Of a stretch of 64,000 nt of DNA, positions 59,265-64,000 are shown one piece after another; position 1 is the first letter of the stretch, and every line of letters starts with the position of its first letter. The DNA is from Zeugodacus cucurbitae. Its lineage: Eukaryota > Arthropoda > Insecta > Diptera > Tephritidae. Where the stretch lies: assembly GCF_028554725.1 (NCBI RefSeq), contig NC_071672.1, positions 5,548,501-5,612,500 on the forward strand. Reading direction: 5' to 3'. The translations under genes were made by a program, and so were the position numbers. Under the pieces are notes generated by a model, which was not told the origin of the DNA, made no database searches, and saw nothing but the letters and a program-made list of their open reading frames with translations.

Positions 59265-60598
59265 TTGTCTTGTCTTGTCTTGTCTTGTCTTGTCCTGTCT
59301 TGTATTGTCATGTCCTGTCATGTCATGTCATGTCATGTGTTGTGCTGTGTTGTTTTGTCTTGTCTTGTCTTGTTTTGTCTTGTCTTGTCTTGTCTTGTCT
59401 TGTCTTGTCTTGTCTTGTCTTGTCTTGTCCTGTCTTGTCTTGTCTTGTCTTGTCTTGTCTTGTCTTGTCTTGTCTTGTCTTGCCTTGTCTTGTCTTGTCT
59501 TGTCTTGTCTTGTCTTGTCTTGTCTTGTCTTGTCTTGTCCTGTCTTGTCTTGTCTTGTCTTGTCTTGTCTTGTCTTGTCTTGTCTTGTCTTGTCTTGTCT
59601 TGTCTTGTCTTGTCTTGTCTTGTCTTGTCTTGTCTTGTCTTGTCTTGTCTTGTCTTGTCTTGTCTTGTCTTGTCTTGTCCTGTCTTGTCTTGTCCTGTCT
59701 TGTCTTGTCTTGTCTTGTCTTGTCTTGTCTTTACTTGTCTTGTCTTGTCTTGTCTTGTCTTGTCTTGTCTTGTCTTGTCTTGTCTTGTCTTGTCTTGTCT
59801 TGTCTTGTCTTGTCTTGTCTTGTCTTGTCTTGTCTTGTCTTGTCATGTCCTGTCATGTCATGTCATGTGTTGTGTTGAATTGTTTTGTCTTGTCTTGTCT
59901 TGTCTTGTCTTGTCTTGTCTTGTCTTGTCTTGTTTTGTCTTGTCTTGTCTGGTCTTGTCTTGTCTTGTCTTGTCTTGTCTTGTCTTGTCTTGTCTTGTCT
60001 TGTCTTGTCTTGTCCTGTCTTGTCTTGTCCTGTCTTGTCTTGTCTTGTCTTGTCTTGTCTTGTCTTTACTTGTCTTGTCTTGTCTTGTCTTGTCTTATCT
60101 TGTCTTGTCTTGTCTTGTCTTGTCTTGTCTTGTCTTGTGTTGTCTTGTCTTGTCTTGTCCTGTCTTGTCTTGTCTTGTCTTGTCATGTCATGTCATGTCA
60201 TGTGTTGTGTTGTGTTGTCTTGTTTTGTCTTGTCTTGTCTTGTCTTATCTTGTCTTGTCTTGTCTTGTTTTGTCTTGTCTTGTCTGGTCTTGTCCTGTCT
60301 TGTCCTTTCCTGTCCTGTCTTGTCATGTCATGTCATGTCATGTCATGTGTTGTGTTGTGTTGTTTTGTCTTGTCTTGTCTTTTCTTGTCTTGTCTTGTCT
60401 TGTCTTCTCTTGTCTTGTCCTGTTTTGTCTTGTCATGTCATGTCATGTCATGTGTTGTGTTGTGTTGTTTTGTCTTGTCTTGTTTTGTCTTGTCTTGCCT
60501 TGTCTTGTCTTGTCTTGTCTTGTCTTGTCTTGTCTTGTGTTGTCTTGTCTTGTCTTGTCCTGTCTTGTCTTGTCATGTCATGTCATGTGTTGTGTTGT

Positions 60599-60629
<31 letters not shown>

Positions 60630-60782
60630 TTGTCTTGTCTTGTCTTGTCTTGACATGTCATGTCGTGTGTTGTGTTGTTTTGTCTTGTCCTGTCTTGTCT
60701 TGTCTTGTCATGTCATGTCATGTCATGTGTTGTGTTGTGTTGTTTTGTCTTGACATGTCATGTCATGTGTTGTGTTGTGTTG

Positions 60783-61212
60783 TCTTGTCTTGTCTTGTCT
60801 TGTCTTGTCTTGTCTTGTCTTGTCTTGTCTTGTCTTGTCTTGTCTTGTCTTGTCTTGTCTTGTCTTGTCTTGTCTTGTCTTGTCTTGTCTTGTCTTGTCT
60901 TGTCTTGTCTTGTCTTGTCTTGTCTTGTCTTGTCTTGTCTTGTCTTGTCTTGTCTTGTCTTGTCTTGTCTTGTCTTGTCTTGTCTTGTCTTGTCTTGTCT
61001 TGTCTTGTCTTGTCTTGTCTTGTCTTGTCTTGTCTTGTCTTGTCTTGTCTTGTCTTGTCTTGTCTTGTCTTGTCTTGTCTTGTCTTGTCTTGTCTTGTCT
61101 TGTCTTGTCTTGTCTTGTCTTGTCTTGTCTTGTCTTGTCTTGTCTTGTCTTGTCTTGTCTTGTCTTGTCTTGTCTTGTCTTGTCTTGTCTTGTCTTGTCT
61201 TGTCTTGTCTTG
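60783..61212. repeat. Perfect TCTTG run, 430 bp
   Basis: 86 identical pentamers between a TGTTG and a TCTTA variant. Confidence 0.9.
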
Positions 61213-61438
61213 TCTTATCTTGTCTTGTCTTGTCTTGTCTTGTTTTGTCTTGTCTTGTCTGGACTTGTCTTGTCTTGTCCTTTCCTGTCTTGTCTTGTCA
61301 TGTCATGTCATGTCATGTCATGTGTTGTGTTGTGTTGTTTTGTCTTGTCTTGTCTTTTCTTGTCTTGTCTTGTCTTGTCCTTTCCTGTCTTGTCTTGTCA
61401 TGTCATGTCATGTCATGTCATGTGTTGTGTTGTGTTGT

Positions 61439-61469
<31 letters not shown>

Positions 61470-61537
61470 TTGTCTTGTCTTGTCTAGTTTTGTCTTGTCA
61501 TGTCTTGTCATGTCATGTCTTGTCTTGTTTTGTCTTC

Positions 61538-61571
61538 TTAATTAATTAAAAAAAAAAATCAAACACAATTG
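61538..61571 (+). repeat. AT-rich spacer 34
   Basis: 34 bp, type B, followed closely by the 850-bp perfect run. Confidence 0.95.
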
Positions 61572-61656
61572 TCTTGTCTTGTCTTGTCTTGTCTTCTCTT
61601 GTCTTGTCCTGTTTTGTCTTGTCATGTCATGTCATGTCATGTGTTGTGTTGTGTTG

Positions 61657-62506
61657 TCTTGTCTTGTCTTGTCTTGTCTTGTCTTGTCTTGTCTTGTCTT
61701 GTCTTGTCTTGTCTTGTCTTGTCTTGTCTTGTCTTGTCTTGTCTTGTCTTGTCTTGTCTTGTCTTGTCTTGTCTTGTCTTGTCTTGTCTTGTCTTGTCTT
61801 GTCTTGTCTTGTCTTGTCTTGTCTTGTCTTGTCTTGTCTTGTCTTGTCTTGTCTTGTCTTGTCTTGTCTTGTCTTGTCTTGTCTTGTCTTGTCTTGTCTT
61901 GTCTTGTCTTGTCTTGTCTTGTCTTGTCTTGTCTTGTCTTGTCTTGTCTTGTCTTGTCTTGTCTTGTCTTGTCTTGTCTTGTCTTGTCTTGTCTTGTCTT
62001 GTCTTGTCTTGTCTTGTCTTGTCTTGTCTTGTCTTGTCTTGTCTTGTCTTGTCTTGTCTTGTCTTGTCTTGTCTTGTCTTGTCTTGTCTTGTCTTGTCTT
62101 GTCTTGTCTTGTCTTGTCTTGTCTTGTCTTGTCTTGTCTTGTCTTGTCTTGTCTTGTCTTGTCTTGTCTTGTCTTGTCTTGTCTTGTCTTGTCTTGTCTT
62201 GTCTTGTCTTGTCTTGTCTTGTCTTGTCTTGTCTTGTCTTGTCTTGTCTTGTCTTGTCTTGTCTTGTCTTGTCTTGTCTTGTCTTGTCTTGTCTTGTCTT
62301 GTCTTGTCTTGTCTTGTCTTGTCTTGTCTTGTCTTGTCTTGTCTTGTCTTGTCTTGTCTTGTCTTGTCTTGTCTTGTCTTGTCTTGTCTTGTCTTGTCTT
62401 GTCTTGTCTTGTCTTGTCTTGTCTTGTCTTGTCTTGTCTTGTCTTGTCTTGTCTTGTCTTGTCTTGTCTTGTCTTGTCTTGTCTTGTCTTGTCTTGTCTT
62501 GTCTTG
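61657..62506. repeat. Perfect TCTTG run, 850 bp
   Basis: 170 identical pentamers between a TGTTG and a TCCTG variant, second longest in the window. Confidence 0.92.
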
Positions 62507-62716
62507 TCCTGTCTTGTCTTGTCTTGTCTTGTCTTGTCTTGTCTTGTCTTGTCTTGTCTTGTCTTTACTTGTCTTGTCTTGTCTTGTCTTGTCTTGTCTT
62601 GTCTTGTCTTGTCTTGTCTTGTCTTGTCTTGTCTTGTCTTGTCTTGTCTTGTCTTGTCTTGTCTTGTCTTGTGTTGTCTTGTCTTGTCTTGTCCTGTCTT
62701 GTCTTGTCTTGTCTTG

Positions 62717-62732
62717 TTAATTAATTTAAAAA
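62717..62732 (+). repeat. Truncated AT-rich spacer 35
   Basis: Only the first 16 bp of a type-A spacer (TTAATTAATTT plus five A) remain. TCTTG satellite follows directly: most of the A-tract and the CAAACACAATTG half are missing. The usual upstream and downstream flanking motifs are also absent. Confidence 0.9.
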
Positions 62733-63414
62733 TCTTGTCTTGTCTTGTCTTGTCTTGTCTTGTCTTGTCTTGTCTTGTCTTGTCTTGTCTTGTCTTGTCT
62801 TGTCTTGTCTTGTCTTGTCTTGTCTTGTCTTGTCTTGTCCTGTCTTGTCTTGTCTTGTCTTGTCTTGTCTTGTCTTGTCTTGTCTTTACTTGTCTTGTCT
62901 TGTCTTGTCTTGTCTTGTCTTGTCTTGTCTTGTCTTGTCTTGTCTTGTCTTGTCTTGTGTTGTCTTGTCTTGTCCTGTCTTGTCTTGTCTTGTCTTGTCA
63001 TGTCATGTCATGTCATGTGTTGTGTTGTGTTGTCTTGTCTTGTCTTGTCTTGTGTTGTCTTGTCTTGTCCTGTCTTGTCTTGTCATGTCCTCTCATGTCA
63101 TGTCATGTGTTGTGTTGTGTTGTTTTGTCTTGTCTTGTCTTGTTTTGTCTTGTCTTGTCTTGTCTTATCTTGTCTTGTCTTGTCTTGTCTTGTTTTGTCT
63201 TGTCTTGTCTGGTCTTGTCTTGTCTTGTCCTTTCCTGTCTTGTCTTGGCATGTTATGTCATGTCATGTCATGTGTTGTGTTGTGTTGTTTTGTCTTGTCT
63301 TGTCTTTTCTTGTCTTGTCTTGTCTTGTCCTTTCCTGTCTTGTCTTGTCATGTCATGTCATGTCATGTCATGTGTTGTGTTGTGTTGTGTTGTTTTGTCT
63401 TGTCTTGTCTTGTC

Positions 63415-63426
63415 TTTTTTTTTTTT
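63415..63426. repeat. 12-T homopolymer in satellite
   Basis: Twelve consecutive T replace the expected TCTTTTCTTG string seen at sister positions. No spacer or other foreign bases flank it. Confidence 0.85.
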
Positions 63427-63527
63427 GTCTTGTCTTGTCTTGTCTTGTCTTGTCTTGTCTTGTCTTGTCTTGTCTAGTTTTGTCTTGTCATGTCTTGTCA
63501 TGTCATGTCTTGTCTTGTTTTGTCTTT

Positions 63528-63560
63528 TTAATTAATTAAAAAAAAAATCAAACACAATTG
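63528..63560 (+). repeat. AT-rich spacer 36
   Basis: 33 bp, type B, preceded by TCTTT as at spacer 32. Confidence 0.95.
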
Positions 63561-63791
63561 TCTTGTCTTGTCTTGTCTTGTCTTCTCTTGTCTTGTCCTG
63601 TTTTGTCTTGTCATGTCATGTCATGTCATGTGTTGTGTTGTGTTGTCTTGTCTTGTCTTGTCTTGTCTTGTCTTGTGTTGTCTTGTCTTGTCTTGTCTTG
63701 TCCTGTCTTGTCTTGTCTTGTCATGTCATGTCATGTCATGTGTTGTGTTGTGTTGTTTTGTCTTGACATGTCATGTCATGTGTTGTGTTGT

Positions 63792-63822
<31 letters not shown>

Positions 63823-64000
63823 TTGTCTTGTCTTGTCTTGTCTTGTCTTGTCTTGTATTGTCTTGTCTTGTCTTGTCTTGTCTTGTCTTGTCTTGTCTTG
63901 TCTTGTCTTGTCTTGTCTTGTCTTGTCTTGTCTTGTCTTGTCTTGTCTTGTCTTGTCTTGTCTTGTCTTGTCTTGTCTTGTCTTGTCTTGTCTTGTCTTG

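Larger units (their letters stand above)
49303..64000. repeat. TTGTC (AAGAC) pentanucleotide satellite, right array
   Basis: The same satellite in the same orientation resumes abruptly at TGGTCTTGTCATG after the rDNA island and runs past the window end. Its first 1.68 kb is a paralogue of 41,703-43,336. The part from 51,021 to about 53,100 parallels 39,855 to about 41,940. The array therefore continues the interrupted higher-order unit rather than starting a new one. It holds spacers at 50,986, 54,742, 55,766, 56,674, 61,538, 62,717 (truncated) and 63,528. No gene is visible. Confidence 0.98.
54742..64000. repeat. Satellite subregion with CTTTACTTG variant
   Basis: A private TTTAC pentamer (CTTTACTTG) occurs near 55,508, 57,355, 58,790, 59,730, 60,064, 62,564 and 62,885 and nowhere else that I saw, which defines a local subfamily. 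The region contains an 850-bp perfect run, a truncated spacer and a 12-T tract. Confidence 0.8.

Noticed and set aside
56775..60653. A 1,292-residue open frame, and many others of hundreds of residues, rich in SCLVL repeats on the plus strand
   Set aside because: TTGTC contains no stop in any plus frame and TCATG variants supply ATG, so long open frames arise automatically in all three frames. The product has no domain, no codon bias and no conserved start or end.
1..64000. CRISPR array, suggested by regular spacers between repeats
   Set aside because: The constant element is the AT-rich spacer and the intervening DNA is a simple satellite; lengths vary widely, there are no cas genes, and the rRNA is from an animal.
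1..64000. Telomeric repeat array
   Set aside because: TTGTC is not a TTAGG-type telomere motif, flies largely lack such telomerase repeats, and the array has internal higher-order units and an rDNA insertion.

Overview
This 64-kb window is almost entirely constitutive heterochromatin from a fly (Diptera). About 58.5 kb is a pentanucleotide satellite, TTGTC on the plus strand (AAGAC in the usual notation). One 5,492-bp island of other DNA lies at 43,811-49,302. The island holds rRNA genes on the minus strand, including a separate 30-nt 2S rRNA downstream of a short 5.8S. That split arrangement is a hallmark of Diptera. The 18S begins ATTCTGGTTGATCC, as in Drosophila, but differs from D. melanogaster at several sites, so this is some other fly. 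AAGAC is a known simple satellite in D. melanogaster.

Layout. Bases 1-43,810 and 49,303-64,000 are TTGTC satellite with many single-base variant pentamers (TCATG, TGTTG, TTTTG, TCCTG, TCTGG). These variants are arranged in recurring blocks, so the array has higher-order structure. It is punctuated by 36 copies of an unrelated AT-rich spacer of about 33 bp (TTAATTAATT, an A-tract, then TCAAACACAATTG), one of them truncated. Spacer-to-spacer distances vary from 169 bp to almost 5 kb. Regional subfamilies can be recognised by private variants. Several perfect TCTTG runs are hundreds of bases long, the largest 910 and 850 bp.

The island, read on the minus strand from 49,302 down, contains the end of the 5' ETS, the first 544 nt of 18S, a deletion removing the rest of 18S, a remaining ITS1 segment, 5.8S, ITS2a, 2S, ITS2, and 2.73 kb of 28S up to the canonical R1 target site. 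There an R1 non-LTR retrotransposon begins (5' UTR and the first ~207 codons of ORF1) and is cut off by satellite. The island is therefore a broken R1-inserted rDNA unit captured by satellite. Two paralogous satellite copies without the island (around 41,697-41,702 and 52,868-52,873) act as empty sites and place both junctions to the base, with about 6 bp of target lost and no target-site duplication.

No intact protein-coding gene is supported. The long reading frames in the satellite, encoding SCLVL-type repeats on plus and TRQDK-type repeats on minus, are artefacts of a stop-free 5-mer. The only real coding sequence is the truncated R1 ORF1.
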